From NCBI RefSeq assembly GCF_002797735.1, contig NZ_PGFG01000001.1, forward strand, positions 372,001-436,000: 64,000 nt of DNA, written 5' to 3'. The first letter of the stretch is position 1, and each line of letters opens with the position of its first letter. This stretch comes from Thermoflavifilum aggregans (lineage in GTDB: Bacteria > Bacteroidota > Bacteroidia > Chitinophagales > Chitinophagaceae). The translations under genes and the position numbers were made by a program. The notes beneath the pieces were generated by a model. That model saw nothing but the letters and a program-made list of their open reading frames with translations. It was not told the DNA's origin and ran no database searches. Below, one piece after another: positions 63,466 to 64,000 of this stretch.

Positions 63466-63847
63466 ATCCGCCAAGGCCGGAGAAGATGCCAATCATCAGA
63501 ATACTTAGCACAATTATAGTAAGTACAATGTAAAGCAGATCCCTTTCGAGGATAAACCCGATGATGGAAAAAAATACCCGGGCAATAGGTGTAGCGATAA
63601 GCAGTACAATGCCAAACTGTATGAATGCCTTTAAATTGCCTTGATGCATGGCATGTAAAATACCTGGAAGGGATGTTAAATCACTGTGTTCTCCATGAAA
63701 AGTATGAAAATGAGGTGTATCGCCTGCATGGGATATAAGATACAATAATCCACTTATGGCTACTATTACAGCTGAGAGTGTTACACCCCAGCGCAGCAGG
63801 TAACTCAGAAAAATTTCAATACGCTGATCATTTATTTGTTTTTTCAT
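63464..63847 (-). CDS. DUF1634 family membrane protein
   Basis: A 127-residue protein with three transmembrane segments (about 18-40, 72-95, 102-124) and a His-rich loop (HAGDTPHFHTFHGEHSD) between the first two. DUF1634 proteins are regularly encoded next to TauE/SafE permeases, as here: the TauE gene ends 6 bp upstream on the same strand. It is probably an accessory subunit of that transporter (inference). The function is not known. Confidence 0.85.
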   Translation of the reverse strand: MKKQINDQRIEIFLSYLLRWGVTLSAVIVAISGLLYLISHAGDTPHFHTFHGEHSDLTSLPGILHAMHQGNLKAFIQFGIVLLIATPIARVFFSIIGFILERDLLYIVLTIIVLSILMIGIFSGLGG

Positions 63848-63853
63848 TGAAGA

Positions 63854-64000
63854 TTATATTTTATTCAATAACCCATTGTAAATCATCTCCGCTCCCAGTA
63901 TGGTAATTACCACAATAAATAAAATGCGCAACCAGCTGGTAGCAGTTTTCATCAGTATGCGCGCACCAATCATGGAACCCAGCAACACACCCAAAACAAC
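63854..64000 (-). CDS. Sulfite exporter TauE/SafE family permease, C-terminal fragment
   Basis: The last 48 codons of a membrane permease whose start lies beyond the window. The reading on the minus strand from base 64000 is VVLGVLLGSMIGARILMKTA, then WLRILFIVVITILGAEMIYNGLL and the stop. This is the ending typical of TauE/SafE (DUF81) transporters: GSxxGA followed by a last helix. Members move sulfite, sulfoacetate or other anions. It precedes DUF1634 by 6 bp on the same strand. Confidence 0.78.
   Translation of the reverse strand, partial: VVLGVLLGSMIGARILMKTATSWLRILFIVVITILGAEMIYNGLLNKI

Noticed and set aside
1-64000. tRNA, rRNA, insertion sequences, integrases or attachment sites
   Set aside because: I looked through the intergenic regions by eye and found none; a covariance-model scan would be needed to exclude small RNA genes fully.

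Overview
The window is a contiguous stretch of a Bacteroidota chromosome, most likely from the Chitinophagaceae or a close relative. The evidence is a SusC/SusD pair, SPII lipoproteins with no obvious Shine-Dalgarno sites, several promoters of the Bacteroidota form (TTTG, about 19-23 bp, TAnnTTTG), a bTHX ribosomal protein gene and a fused IcmF mutase. The family-level placement is an inference. I saw no tRNA, rRNA, CRISPR array, insertion sequence, integrase or phage gene.

Layout. 1-1.7 kb: the end of a TonB-dependent receptor and a lipoprotein of sialidase-like fold. 1.8-3.9 kb (minus): radA-comF. 4.3-9.3 kb (plus): a membrane zinc peptidase, then the core translation genes rplM-rpsI-rpsB-tsf with a strong terminator, then pyrH and pdxH. 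9.3-9.8 kb (minus): bTHX and an HU protein. 10.1-17.9 kb (minus): a tightly packed DNA-repair run, ligA-tadA-ATP-dependent ligase-Lhr-like helicase-xth-DUF4286. 17.9-20.4 kb: an exported amidohydrolase and a Nudix-winged-helix regulator.

20.5-38.9 kb is an accessory locus for uptake and periplasmic or surface chemistry: SusC, SusD, two giant FG-GAP/ASPIC (CRTAC1-type) lipoproteins, an exported GH65 hydrolase, a small membrane-anchored unknown, two tandem AhpD-like proteins, a third CRTAC1-type protein and an orphan RnfD/NqrB-like membrane protein. The Nudix regulator has a degenerate catalytic box and is followed by a 21-bp palindrome in front of susC, so it is the likely local switch. A 15-bp perfect hairpin after susD probably separates high SusCD expression from the downstream genes.

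39.3-48.5 kb holds an MFS transporter, then the most unusual unit in the window: a three-gene translationally coupled operon. It encodes an asparagine-synthetase-like protein that lacks the glutaminase nucleophile region, a radical SAM enzyme, and a flavin-dependent halogenase-like protein. The operon converges, with a 1-bp gap, on a 1178-residue TPR/FG-GAP/ASPIC lipoprotein. I cannot assign a product; it looks like a compact, undescribed modification or biosynthesis pathway.

48.5-64 kb is mostly housekeeping: a small exported protein, a periplasmic GH37 trehalase, IcmF, a double-PDZ protein, alaS, an M23 peptidase, a MerR regulator overlapping a thioredoxin-like protein without cysteines, an amidohydrolase, prfA, an OmpA lipoprotein, and a DUF1634-TauE/SafE pair cut by the window end.
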